A DNA stretch of 64,000 nt from Sinonovacula constricta (lineage: Eukaryota; Mollusca; Bivalvia; Cardiida; Solecurtidae): NCBI GenBank assembly GCA_007844125.1, contig CM017557.1, forward strand, positions 64,705,174 through 64,769,173, read 5' to 3'. A program made the translations under genes and the position numbers. Below are positions 34,600 through 47,939 of this stretch, piece by piece; position 1 is the stretch's first letter, and each line of letters starts with the position of its first letter. The notes below the pieces were generated by a model, which did not search any database, was not told the DNA's origin, and saw only the letters and a program-made list of their open reading frames with translations.

Positions 34600-35009
34600 A
34601 ATTCAGGATCGTCTATATCCAGCTGGTTCATTGTTGCGAATAATAGGCCTAAAGTGAATTATTTCTTGTTTAAATATTAAATCGTGACGTAAAACGTGGT
34701 CATTTGTCTCAAATCGTAGGTCAAATCGCAGGAGATCGCAACAAAGCGGCTTTGTCGTGGGAGATCTTAACAGGACGTAACGGAACGTGGTGGAGCGTGG
34801 AAGCCAATCGTGTTGATCGCAACAAAGCGTAACAGAACGTGATGCAAATCGTGGGCGTGATCGTAGCAAAGCGCAGTAGAGCGCAACAAAACGTGCTGAT
34901 TTCGTAAGGAAGCGTAACAGAACGTGGAGTATACCATTTAATCGTAGAGCTTCCCGATTTTTTAGCCTCTGGCTAATCGGGGAGATCGTGGCCAGATGTA
35001 AACTTAGCA
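34600..35009 (-). repeat. right subterminal repeat array and TIR
   Basis: The stretch holds dense repeats such as 'CGTAACGGAACGTGG' near 34777, 'GCGTAACAGAACGTG' near 34826 and 'AGCGTAACAGAACGTGGAG' near 34910. It ends in the TIR. Just inside the TIR is a 13-bp inverted pair, 'ATCGGGGAGATCG' against 'CCCGATTTTTTAGCC', giving a small hairpin. The 135-codon minus frame here is a by-product of the repeats. Confidence 0.8.
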
Positions 35010-35165
35010 TTAAACTTATATTAAAAAACTAATATGCTCGTCATATGAAGCAGCTGTTAATATGAACAAAGCAGAAGAGACAAATGTAGGAAAAATAAAC
35101 GTATTAAAAAAAACAAAAAAAAACAATGTTTGGTTTTTGTACAGTATCATTCTTGAATGGCAGTC

Positions 35166-35789
35166 CAGTGTTCTACTGACTACATTACTCAGTCATTCTT
35201 CAGTCTTGCTTTTATTTAGTTTAATTATACATTGCACATGAAACAATGTTGATATTAAGAAATGAAAATAACTTATGTTATAATTTTAACAGGTTTCAAT
35301 CAAAGCTCAGCAGTTTATTTGGATTTAAGCCAAGCTAAATAAGGGATCAATCACCATTGTTTTTGGTCAGTCTTCTGTTTCATTTAATTCTTGTTTTTAA
35401 TTATAATCTATTATTCTATAATGCTGCTAGATAATTTAATGAATGTTATCAGCATCCTGTTTTTTTTTCTTTGTATTCAGTGTTCTACTGACTACACTAC
35501 TCAGTCATTCTTCAGTCTTGCTTTTATTTAGTTTAATTATACATTGCACATGAAACAATGTTGATATTAAGAAATGAAAATAACTTATGTTATAATTTTA
35601 ACAGGTTTCAATCAAAGCTCAGCAGTTTATTTGGATTTAAGCCAAGCTAAATAAGGGATCAATCACCATTGTTTTTGGTCAGTCTTCTGTTTCATTTAAT
35701 TCTTGTTTTTAATTATAATCTATTATTCTATAATGCTGCTAGATAATTTAATGAATGTTATCAGCATCCTGTTTTTTTTTCTTTGTATT
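35166..35789 (+). repeat. 312-bp tandem duplication, two copies
   Basis: Positions 35166-35477 and 35478-35789 are direct neighbours and, by eye, differ at a single base ('GACTACATTACTC' against 'GACTACACTACTC'). Even the nine-T run near the end is the same length in both. The unit has no coding potential. So small a difference implies a very recent duplication or an assembly artefact. Confidence 0.95.
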
Positions 35790-35799
35790 AAACTAAATT

Positions 35800-36780
35800 G
35801 TAATCATTATCATGGCATTAAAAACTCAGGCATTTACCTGACAACTGATTTAAGATATATTTGCAATCAACTTTTCTTTTACTATATTTTCTTCATTAAT
35901 ACCAACTGTAGTTTGACAGTTATGTCCTTTATAATACAAAGAGAAATACAAAACGTTATATTTAATTTGGTTTCAGTTGACCAGTGTTCACTATTGACCA
36001 GCATAGACCATCTCTGGAGTATTACTAGTTTAAGTTAACAGTACGGGCAGTCAATTTAAATTAACCTGATCTATTCTTCAATTTTTTTTTATCCAGTCCT
36101 TAAAAAAATAAAAAAAATAAAAAATAAATGCATTCTAGCAATTATACAAAATGCATACATAAACGTTGTTAAGAGATTTTATAACAGAAATATCACATTT
36201 AGCTATTATGATATCTACATCATTTAAACAATTTTAATGTTATAACACATATCAAAATTATTGCAACAAAAGGAATAATAAATAAAATATAAAAGTTAGA
36301 ATAATGTACACTAAATAATAACTTTATTTAAGCTGATGAAAAGCAGCTTAGTCACAGTTGGTCTTTTTTGCGTATTTAAATTATGTTCAAAGCAACAACA
36401 AAGATTAAATGAGACGATGCTTTATAAAACTATATGGTCCTTTATTTGGGACAAAAGCACTGCAATGGTTTGTAACCATTTTAAGCTGCTTTGAGCTAAA
36501 TAATCTATTACAGGAATATATGTCATGTGAGTGTGATTCTCTGTGTCAGAATCAGCGCAATGATTGGAATGACATGTTGTGTGGATCTATGTGTTGTGTA
36601 ACACATACAAAAGTGTGTCCAAATTGTTTTATTTAAAGAATTATGCATTTTAATGTGCAAGAAAAAAGTGTCAAAATGGGTTAAAATGTGGCACGATAGA
36701 TCCAACAAGATAATTGGCTTAGAGATAATTAGCTTTTGACTAATGACAATGTTATCACAAAAGTATATGGCTAGTTGATA
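35800..36780. other. AT-rich spacer, nothing firm
   Basis: A plus frame at 36409-36636 has a Cys-rich end ('CGSMCCVTHTKVCPNCF') but no recognisable family or splice sites. Confidence 0.4.
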
Positions 36781-36782
36781 GG

Positions 36783-37022
36783 AGTACCTGTGCCCGAGCG
36801 GTTAGAGTAACTGACATGTAACTCCCAAGACCCCTACCGTGCGGGTTCAAGTCCCGATCGGGGCGGGAACTTTCATGTGGGGAGGTTTTCTATCAAACCT
36901 GTGGTGCGCCAGTAGTTTTACCCAGACATACATCTGGGGTCATCCCCCTCCAATAATTTGCTGGACGACACCAATATGACTATAAATGTTTCAGTCCGAT
37001 GTAACAAGAACAAAAAAAAAAA
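36783..37022 (+). repeat. tRNA-derived SINE
   Basis: The head carries an A box 'TGCCCGAGCGGTTAGAG' at about 36791 and a B box 'CGGGTTCAAGTCCCGATC' at about 36841, spaced as in a Ser/Leu-type tRNA with a long arm. A non-tRNA body follows ('CTGTGGTGCGCCAGTAGTTT' near 36899) and it ends in an A-rich tail at 37011-37022. These are pol III-transcribed elements moved by a partner LINE. The body is shared with the older fragment at 7424-7560. The head cannot be a working tRNA: the acceptor arms do not pair. Confidence 0.85.
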
Positions 37023-37029
37023 CTAGTTG

Positions 37030-38890
37030 ATATCAAATCCAGCTAGAGCCATATACAGCCAATCTTCATTCATGGTCAGTGTAATTTTCAGATCTTGATA
37101 CATGTTTGCTTGACCATCTCGTGTGTGGTGAATGAACTGGGGCAGAGTATCAGCTGATTCTATGTGGATCATTATGATGTAGTTCATCTGGCTTTATCCC
37201 AACCATCTCATTTAATATTATGACAACAGCTTGACACACTTGACACACTGTTTCACCTTGGCTGATAACACCTCCCACTTATTGCTGTTGTAGCTGGAAA
37301 AAGTATCAACACATACCGATATGTTTTCATAACCTAGATGCAAATAAGACATTGTTAAGTGGGCACATGGCTAAATTGGTTGAATCTATGATTGTAAGTG
37401 TTTTTGTCCTGTAGGCCTATTACAGCATGGGTTTAAGTCTTGTTTGAGAAAAAAAATAATGTAAGGGGGGATTTCAGCTGTTCTGTGATGTGTCTGGTTC
37501 AAGCCTGATATTTGTTTCGGTTCTTCTTGCAACGAGTATAGTTGGACCAGTAATATATATGCAATATATTTCAATAAACCCAACAATAATTTTATATTGT
37601 TCAATGCAACTTTGGTGATGATCTCATGTTCTAACAATTTATCTTTGTCGTTTATACCTATCTTCAAATAATAATATATTGTACGAATTCTTGTTATATA
37701 TTTCATGCAAGCAGTAAAGACCTATATGCAAGATTAGGAAATACAGCAAAATCTGACTTGATACCGTTAATCAACGGTATGATGTCAGGTTAACTGTTTA
37801 GAAAAAATAAAAAATAAAAAAAAAATCAACAACTATTGTTGTTCCAAAGTTATATCATAACTAATGTTACAGTGCTGAAATAATAGAGTTTTTTTGCATC
37901 GCACAGACATATGTCTATTGTCGTCCTCCGCCAAAACAGTTGGACATAGCTATAATATTCATCATTGTGTTGTTTCAATGGACTTCAAAAATTGAAACAA
38001 TTTCAACTTATTTTAAGAGAAGTAACTTTATTATATTTGACAAATCATTAATTACTGACAGATACTATACTATAAGCAAAGTTGTACAATAAATCTTGCA
38101 TGAGATGTATAGTATTAGAAAAATAATCCATAAATGTATATTTCTTTAGGTGGCACCTATGGCAGAACACCAAATGATAAATCCTAAAATTGCTCGCCTG
38201 TTATTTTTTTGTATGTTGTAGTTCATGCTGGGACAAATACAATGTTGGCAGGTCTTCCAGCTGACCTGTCATACACCAGTTGTTTTACCAAGGAGTCTAT
38301 CTCCATCAATTAGCAGACTATCATTATAATGACCATAATTTGGTAATATTGATGTGGTGAAATGCTATTATAAAATGATAAAATACTGACAAACTGATTT
38401 GTTTGGAAATCTTTTTAGCAATTTCAAATACGTTGAGATAAACAACTGCTTTAAGGTACATTCTCAAAACATCTACATCAATGACTTCTAAACAATGTTT
38501 TTCAAAACGAAAAAGCTTAAAAGTTCGAACATAAATCCATTTTATAAATGTCATTATGTAAAAAAACTCAGTTGGTTGAAGATCAAGCAACGCCATTGTT
38601 GTAAACTTGTTTTTCACAACTAAAGTGGTAAATGAACTATAGAAAAAAAGACCAAGCAATTATTATAATAAAAGTATGACAAGGGTAACTATGATAAACT
38701 TCTAGAGCTGTAAGATATAGACTGGTCTAAAATATTATCAAATCTTTCTTTTGATGTTGAGAAACATTGGTGCAAATTAACAGAAATATTAGTGTCAGTG
38801 GTAAAGAAGAAAAAAGAAGTTAACGCTAATTCAAGAAGATCATAACCAGTATATGCCAATAATTGAAAAGGCATTGTCAAATAAATTCAT
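37030..38890. other. AT-rich spacer, nothing firm
   Basis: Includes a short palindrome 'ATACCGTTAATCAACGGTAT' at 37761 and A-rich runs. No domains or exons are recognised. Confidence 0.4.
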
Positions 38891-38904
38891 ATGGTATATG
38901 GTAT

Positions 38905-39105
38905 AATTATGTAAAGACAGAGAAAGATGCTAGTGTAATTATCGATGATGTGTTGACTTTTTACCAGCAAGTTTCGGACAATTTAATTATTGGTGTATTA
39001 AGAAAGACAATGGAATACTTGAACTGTGGAACATTTAAATTGTTTAACACTCCTCTAGTGACACCGCGCTTAGAATATGCCACCTGTCTGAAAGAGAGTT
39101 GACAA
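38905..39105 (+). pseudogene. LINE reverse transcriptase tail fragment
   Basis: The plus frame reads 'EKDASVIIDDVLTFYQQVSD', 'LIIGVLRKTMEYLNCGTFKL' and 'NTPLVTPRLEYATC'. This is the stretch after the catalytic core in CR1/L2-like non-LTR RTs (EKDLGV...LTF...R...YLD..TF..LY..LVRP.LEY). About 65 residues survive. No other part of this element was found nearby. Confidence 0.7.
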
Positions 39106-39249
39106 GGGGCTGACAGCAGAAAGCTTCATATCTGGGGACATATGGTCAGAATAGGATTTTTGAGTATCTGTGAGATAAATTGAAGAAAATGTTTTTAAAG
39201 TCAAAAGATTCATTTTAGCATTAAAGGTATAATAGTCTAGCTAAAGGTT

Positions 39250-40160
39250 CTAGTAGTACAAGTGTAGAAAAAATATATCAAGCTGTCGTAAGTGACTCAA
39301 AATACTTGAAATGTTAACTGCAATGGCATATCTTCGTTTTTCGTGCGCTTAAATACTGAAATTTATGAAAATCAACTTTCCGTTGCAATTTAGATCAGTC
39401 AAATTTTGTTAATTTTACTTCATTCGCAGCTACATGTACACACATTCAATGCGACGTTCTTAAATGAAATGCTGTCATTAGCTGTCTGGGAGAGGATTTT
39501 TTATTCCCAAACCAGAAGATGTAAATGTAACATACAGAAATGTCAAAAGATATGTTAATGGTCGTGCTGTTTCCCTGGTTTTACTGTCCTTTTACTAGTA
39601 TTTTTTGCACACAGCATCAAGTGCCTAAAATCAGAATAATTAATCTGCTTTATAAATCATTGTTATTTTATTAGTATGATGTTTATTGTGAGTATAATTT
39701 GCATAAATGTGCATGCAGGAATTATTCTTTTTGAGCTCCGTATATAAATTGTATGATCTGTAAAGAATAAAATACAATTCAATCTATTTGTGACATCAAA
39801 AAGGGATTGTTTTAGAAATAAAATCTTTCTTACTTGTTGTATTATTGGCCGTTAAAACAAAACTATACGCAAATTGAACACAAATTGCACCTTAGATATA
39901 TAAAAATAAAAATGTTTTAAATTTACCTATTAATAAAAAAGATTTCCAGTCTACATCATGATAAAATATGACAAATACCTTTTGTGAAAATGTATTTCTT
40001 AAATAACTTGGCTTTGGATAAAACAAAAAACTACATATATTAAGGTAAGATAGTATTTACCTGCTTTTTTAAAGATATATTGATGTTTCGCTTGTATAAT
40101 TTTAAGGATTAAGTGGGGCTTTCTGAATGTTGGTTGACTTACGATCCTGTGATTCAAAAC
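39250..40160. other. AT-rich spacer, nothing recognised
   Basis: No coding similarity. Confidence 0.45.
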
Positions 40161-40167
40161 TAGAAAA

Positions 40168-40375
40168 AGAAGAAGCAGTAGCAGCAGCAGCAGCAGAAGA
40201 AGTAGTAGTAAAAGTAGTAGTAGAAGTTGTTGTTGTTGTCGTCGTCGTCGTAGCAATAGCAGCAGCCAGATGTAGTAGTAGTGGTAGCAGTAGCAGCAGT
40301 AGTAGTAGTACTAGAAGTAGATGAAGAAGACAAACAAGAAGAAGAAGTTGTAAAGGTATAAGTAGTAGTAAAAAA
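40168..40375. repeat. compound trinucleotide repeat (AGT/AGC/GTT/GTC)n
   Basis: Runs of AGCAGC, AGTAGT, GTTGTT, GTCGTC and GAAGAA units lie next to one another. They give false poly-Leu (minus) and Val/Ser-rich (plus) frames. No promoter or exon signal accompanies them. Confidence 0.92.
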
Positions 40376-41159
40376 ATTAACGTAAATAACTTATATATAT
40401 TATTTACAAACTAAAAAACAACATTAAAACAACTCACAGCTTATGAAACATCTTTCCGTAGAGAGTCGTAGCGGGATTGCTACATGGGTATATATTGTAA
40501 TGTATCCAAGATTGTAAACCGTGTCACATATCTTTCTGTTGTTCTTGGCAGAGGCGTCTTTAAATCAACACTAGTTGATGTCAATTAAATATGACTTTAG
40601 GTTTCATGTTCTTTATGTGTTTTTAGATAAGGACTTAATGGATATGCATTAGTTTACTAGCTTGGTGTATTATTAACCTTGTTTTATACCACGGCTCTGA
40701 ATGAAAGACTTAACTAACCCTCCTTACGGGGTGTTTCGAAGCCTCTTTAATTTCATCGATGACGTATATTAGTATTGCATGACTACATATAAACAACTTT
40801 AGGATGACACTGAGCAATCGAATGGGTTACGTTTCTTTTATGTCAACATACAGGACTATGGACTAAGTCATATTATAAGTTGTCTTCTGATGAAATAAAA
40901 AAGAAAGTTCAAAGGCCATGACGTATTGTTATTTAATGAAACATGGGACAATTAACTTATTGATTACAGCGTTGGGGGCTTTAAACATTTTACAGTGCTC
41001 AGTCAGATAAACACAGACGTGCAAAATGAAACAATAACGAATTTATTTTCTATGTGTCAAACCAATTTGTTAGTGAAAATAACTTTGTGAAGTCAGTAAA
41101 TGGTTGTATTTTATAGCTAAAATTTTGTGGTTCACTATTTAGCTTAAAGGATGATGTGC

Positions 41160-41720
<561 letters not shown>

Positions 41721-41979
41721 TTAAAAAACAAAGCACAACCAATGTAGATATTAGAACAAATAATTGTTACACAAATTATTATATATGGGATAGTAGTGAA
41801 TCCTCATTGTATTTAGAATTGCTTAGTCTGGAAAATACGCAGGCACGATTAAATGAATTGTGTGATTGTATAAAAATGACACAAGATAGCAATGAAACTG
41901 ATGTTAATGTTAATTGTTTTTATGATTGTCTGGATACTGTGTGTGGTAAAATATTTATTACGGAAAAATACTGCCAATA

Positions 41980-43360
41980 GATTACCTTACAAACAGCAGA
42001 CGTGCTATGATAGAGAATGTAAAGATATTCAGCATGGATTTTATAGAAAACTGCACGAGTATATACTAGATGCAAAAGATAAGACAATGACAAAAACATA
42101 TTATAGACGTATAACGAGGCAAAAGAAACATATCGGACAATAAAATTAGAGAACAGTCGATTAACAAATGCTAAAGAACATTGGAAACTATTAAAAGGTT
42201 TGTCGGAAAGCAATAGCTGTTCTACAAAATTAAATGCTTTTGTAAATGATCCCAACTCTAAGTTTTGTTTTCAACCAGATTAGGGTGGTTTTTTTAATGA
42301 TAGAAAGTTTATTTCAAATCCAGAATGACATCAGGCCACTCTGGGAACAGTTTACAACTTACTTAAATAAAAATTTGCACTTGCGTGCATGTACAGATAT
42401 ATGCAATGCATAATATGTAATTTTAAATAAAAAATAAGTGCATGTACAAAGTTTACATCGAAATAACAATAGAGAATTAAGACACTCCTGTAATTATATA
42501 GATCTATCTAAATTAATAATTATTTTTAATGAGAGATATGTAAACAATAAAAATCCAAGTAACCTTTTCAGAGGTTAATAATAAAATAACTGAGCAGGAA
42601 ATCAAAAAAGCAAGCAAAGGAACGGGGCGAGCAGGGGTCGGGGCAGATATTGTAATAAATGGGGTTTTCAACCATACCATTGATCAACTTATTGGATATT
42701 ATTAGGGTATATTTTTTAAGTCATCTAGGAAAACTATTTACCCGTGTCCTAAATAATAGATTAACAACATGGGCGGAACAATATAATATATACATGCAAG
42801 TACAACCAGGGTTTCGTAAAAATATTCGGATATTGTTGTACCTAATTAAAAAACTAACCATTTTTTAAATGATAATAGGAAATAATTCGTTGCATGGGTG
42901 AACTATAGAAAGGCTTGCGATTTGGTAGTTAGAGACAGCTTATGGTTTATATTTATTCGATATGGAATAAGAGGTAACATGTTCGATATCATAAAATCTA
43001 TGAAAAATTGTGTGCGGTTGAAAATAAGACATAATAACCAAGTTTTTACAACACGATTGGGGTTGCTCAGGGTGATTGTATCCTTTTTTATTTTCTATGT
43101 ATATTAATGATTTAGAAGAATATCCTGTAGGATATGGGTTCAAAGGTATATCCCTTAATTAAACATGATGTACCTTCTTTTTTATGCTAATGATGATGTA
43201 CGCATATTAGAAAGCGCATGTGATTTACAGAGAGTGTTGGATATCTTAAAAGAATATTGTGATCGTTGGAAAATGATTGTAAATGTAGATAAAACTGAAA
43301 TGACCAGTTATAGAATGCCATTACAAAAAGGGCGATATATTGGAATAATTAAGTATTGAT
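41980..43360 (+). pseudogene. LINE RT with altered catalytic box
   Basis: The linker 'CYDRECKDIQHGFYRKLHEY' lies near 42005. The RT runs from 'EQEIKKASKGTGRAGVGADI' near 42590, through 'GKLFTRVLNNRLTTWAEQYN' near 42730 and 'NYRKACDLVVRDSLWFI' near 42898, to 'LLFYANDDVRILE' near 43174. The last is the YADD box with one extra codon (AAT, 43189-43191) between Ala and the Asp pair. At least five frame changes or stops occur. The copy is dead. Confidence 0.8.
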
Positions 43361-44434
43361 TAAAAATTGTAAAAAGTGATAGTTCGAAATACACAAAGAT
43401 AATGTATGATACAATGTTAAATGATTTACAAACAAAACCAGACATCTCTCCTTGGGTCCATAAGGCTAAAGCTATATTAAAAAAACCTTAGATTTTACTA
43501 TGTTTGTTTAAATCAGGGAGTTGAAATTGATAAAGTCTCTTAAATCAAAGGTTGTATTATTGTTATATACAGACTTCATGAGCCATAAGTTAAAGACTGT
43601 TTTTGTCTTTTGAATTTAAGTCATATCTAGACACAATAGCAGTAAAAACGTTCAGAACTGCCCTCACCCGATTAAGAATTTTTCGCATTCAATCTGTATA
43701 GATACAGGTAGTTATTTAAAAGCAATTACCACTCCTGTAAATGAACGTAAATGCCCGTTCTGTAATATTTCAGAAGACGATTACCACTATGTTTTTCAAT
43801 GGGCTGTATATGCTAAATGTCGTTCAAAATAAAAACCGTCTTATTATTGGAGGTGTAATAATGTTCTTAAATTTAAAGAATATTGAAAATAGTAAATAAA
43901 AATATTACTTAAAAAAATCTAGCTATGTTTACATGCAAATGAATGGACAATAGAACTGACCGTGTTAAATATTTTAATAATTATACATTAATTGTAAATA
44001 TTTGCTTCATATTGTGTAAATGTTATGGAGCTCTATGATATGATAATTGTCTTTTGATAAACTCGAACATTAACGAAGATATAGCTAAAGCATGATTTCT
44101 ATACACGTCTTGCAATTGGGTTTATCTCTCTATATAAGTAGACATGAAGATATTGTATAAGCCACACGGTCTTTCATTGTCTCTGTTAATATTAATAAGC
44201 AATCACTGGAAATTTATATGTGTTTGTATAAAGTAGTAGCTTAATAGTAAAATTTTGTAATTAACTATATAAAGTTTTTTTGTAAAACCTGCCACATTGA
44301 CTTGTTTTTTAATACGTTGCTATGTATTATTTGTAATGACATGCCAATAGGCCCTTTGTACTGAATAGAGTATCTATCTATGAATAAAAGGAATTTGATG
44401 TACTCTTGTTTTTGAATTAGCATATCCGCACCCA

Positions 44435-45280
<846 letters not shown>

Positions 45281-45289
45281 CTGACGACA

Positions 45290-46140
45290 ATTTTGAACTC
45301 ATAGTGTTACTATTAAGTTGCCTATCTAACAATTAAACACCTTTTCTATCTCCAGTGCAACAAAAGTAGTTCTCTGTTTTTCCGAAATACAATCTAATCA
45401 AGAATATACAGCAAGATAAAACTAGATACAAATATGATAATAAAGTACATTACCGAAGTTATCATTATCATGTCCACTGCATTCAAAAAAGAATTATATA
45501 GCTTGAGAAGGGATGGTACACTTAGCACAAAAGTGTACAAGGCAAATTATTTTCAGCGGTCCTGATTGTTTTATTGGCATCTCCTTCTGAAGCGATGAAG
45601 ACTACAATGCATTTAGAGTGCTCATTTATTTCTTTTAAGGACTCTCTAACAATATTACCTTACATTTTAACTAGTATAATTTTTGGAATTCGTGAAATGT
45701 ATTTTGATATTAGTTAGATTTGTTTCATGAGTGATTTTGCTGATCTTCGAATGTATGTGTTTCTATGACTTCAGCTAGGACGAAATAACCGTGTAGAGTT
45801 GACATCAATCATTGCCAGAAAGTCTGGTTTGTATTGTATCCAGTATGCATTCACTATTTATATTGCTATCTTTTAGCGTCACAGATGTTTAAATAGACAG
45901 ATAAAATATATAACCACAACAATAGTGTTTTGTTGTTGTTGTTTTTGTTCTTTGTTATTTTTTTATCACAGTTCATAGTCAATAAAAAAAAAAAACATAT
46001 CGTATTTAAAAATGACTACACATGATGAAAGTGAACAAAGATCTTCAAACATTGTCCACATTTATTTCATATTAACTTTGTCCCATTCTAATCAAAGTCA
46101 CATTATAGAGGCTTTCAATTTAACGCTATCTTGACGATAT
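45290..46140. other. AT-rich spacer, nothing recognised
   Basis: No coding similarity. Confidence 0.45.
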
Positions 46141-46149
46141 TCTTACTAT

Positions 46150-46750
46150 AGATAATCCTTTCTTTTCTGAAATGATCGATCTGATTAACCCTCCAGAACT
46201 GACCATTTATAAAGCAAATAACTGACATTTAAATGCAGCATTTCTAGACATTGAGATAGCTATTTCCAGTGACAACGTCTTTACTAAAATTTATGACAAG
46301 AGAGATGATTTCAACTTTAGTATTGTGAATTATCAATACTTTGACGTTGATTCGCCTCGTGGTACCTCCTATGGTATTTCCATATCACAACTTACAAGGT
46401 TTACAAGGTACTAAAGAAGAAGATTTCAATGCTAGAAACCGGTTTATTTCTTCTTAACTATTACAGCAAGGCTTTCGTTTTCATAAATTAAGAAAGGCAT
46501 TTTCAAAATTCTTTCACCGCAATGGTTTTATTACTTCTTAGTATAATAGCAGTATGAAAAAACACTTATGCAGAAAGGCATAAGCCATCCTGCGTTTTAT
46601 GGAAATGTTTTATACAAGTTAAAGGAAGTCAAGGGTCTCAATAACTTCTCTGACCACTTTACAAAACTTATCAGAAAATACATTGCAGACGGTTACAACC
46701 CAGGAATCCTTTTTTCGTATTGCATTGCATGCAATTGACCCTTTTACAGT
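46150..46750 (+). pseudogene. Penelope-like RT C-terminal fragment
   Basis: The plus strand reads 'DNPFFSEMIDLINPPELTIY' near 46156, 'NAAFLDIEIAISSDNVFTKI' near 46232, then 'YDKRDDFNFSIVNYQYFDVD' and 'SPRGTSYGISISQLTRF' to about 46410. Beyond that the frame breaks but similarity goes on to about 46750. It begins at the point just after the YLDD box and so lacks the catalytic core. It belongs to the same family as the minus-strand relic at 8.3-10.15 kb. Confidence 0.85.
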
Positions 46751-47086
46751 CAAAAATTTGACTGTTCATTGTTTTTAAATTACACGATGACCGGACAGGT
46801 CATTGAGACTATATGAAAACAGTGACTTAAAGCCATAAGTGGACAGTTATTGTTGGAACTCTTGTCTCTTCATCTTTCCAGTCGTACCCTATATAGGTAT
46901 AGGTATAACATCGGGATTTTGGTACCTTTATTCTATATAATATGCCAACTGCGAATAAATCCTCGGCTTTTTATGATATGTTTTTAAAACTTATTAACTC
47001 TTAACAATACTACATTTTTTTTAAAAAAATTCGATGTTTTCTTTCGTATGTTTTACTATTCATTTTTGACACTTTTGGCATATATA

Positions 47087-47778
47087 AGGCGGTAACTGTC
47101 GGGTTTGCTCTTTTCCTTTAATGACTCATCACAAATTTGTTCTTACTTTTCGCTTGGCTTGCATGTGAAATACCTTTGTTCTGTGCCTTTTTGGAGTTTG
47201 GTATATGTTGCAATACTCATAGGACTTTGTCATATATTCTTATATAATGTCATGGCATTGTATGTCATATTTGATTTGATCTTATTATATATCAGCGCTT
47301 CGGCTCTTTTATTTGTTCTTATAAAATATCAGCGCTTTGGCTGTTTTATTTCAAACTAATCTATCATTTGAAATTTTTTAGTTGCCGAGGCTTTGATTTA
47401 CTGTACATACTAAACATATGTTGACAGTTTAATTTGTTACTAGATACTATGTATCTATATAAGTTCATTGTTTCTGTTTTAACTCCCGATGCAGGTGCTT
47501 ACTGTTAGTTGTTTCACTTTGACGGGATATTGTTATTTACACTGTTTGTTAGATAGAAAAACCGTCAGGAAGTGCGAGGTTGGAGCACTCCACTAACCAG
47601 GTTTAAGGACCCTAGTCGACCCTTTGCCGATTGATCGTTCCAAGGCGGTAACTGATGTTTTTCTTTATGTGTGTTATGTCTCGTCTCTGTGTTTTTGTCA
47701 CATTTACATTTACATTGTTTGCATTTGTCTACTGGTAGATAAAATTTAAATATCTGTGGAAATTTACCTTTTCATAGA
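47087..47778 (-). repeat. repeat A monomer joined to a repeat B monomer
   Basis: Read on the minus strand: a full A monomer (47778-47380) with core at about 47655-47620, a linker (47380-47250) with two copies of 'CAAAGCGCTGATAT'-like sequence, then the B head (47244) running into the core and stopping at 'CAGTTACCGCCTT' (47087). This copy shows directly that A and B are neighbouring monomers of one larger repeat. Confidence 0.88.
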
Positions 47779-47939
47779 TTTTATTAGCTGTAATATATAT
47801 TGTTTCATTATACAAAGCATGGTTTAACTCTACGTACCTTTATTTAGCAGTGTACGATGTATACAGCAAACGCATCAACTACTCTTGTTGTCTTTTAAGC
47901 CGTAAGCAGTTCACATAAAAAATAAAAGAAATATGCCCT

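Larger units (their letters stand above)
32180..35009 (+). mobile_element. Harbinger-type DNA transposon carrying only a MADF-BESS gene
   Basis: The left end 'TGCTAGGTTTACATCTGGCC' (32180) and the right end, whose complement reads 'TGCTAAGTTTACATCTGGCC' (35009), are near-identical terminal inverted repeats of about 25 bp. Each is flanked outside by TTA (32177-32179 and 35010-35012), a 3-bp duplication typical of PIF/Harbinger. Inside both ends lie 400-550 bp packed with short repeats such as CGTAACAGAACGTGG. The only gene is a four-exon MADF-BESS protein gene on the plus strand. No transposase is present in the 2.83 kb, so movement would depend on an enzyme from elsewhere. Confidence 0.82.

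Noticed and set aside
34603..35010. 135-codon minus-strand frame
   Set aside because: It lies in the subterminal repeat array of the Harbinger-type element, and the residues repeat with the DNA motif.
36409..36636. Cys-rich small protein candidate
   Set aside because: There is no signal peptide, no known cysteine framework and no splice or promoter context. It looks like chance in AT-rich DNA.
36783..36870. Functional tRNA gene
   Set aside because: A and B boxes are present but the arms do not form a full cloverleaf, and a SINE body with an A-rich tail follows.
39999..40324. Poly-Leu (minus) and Val/Ser-rich (plus) frames
   Set aside because: By-product of the compound trinucleotide repeat.
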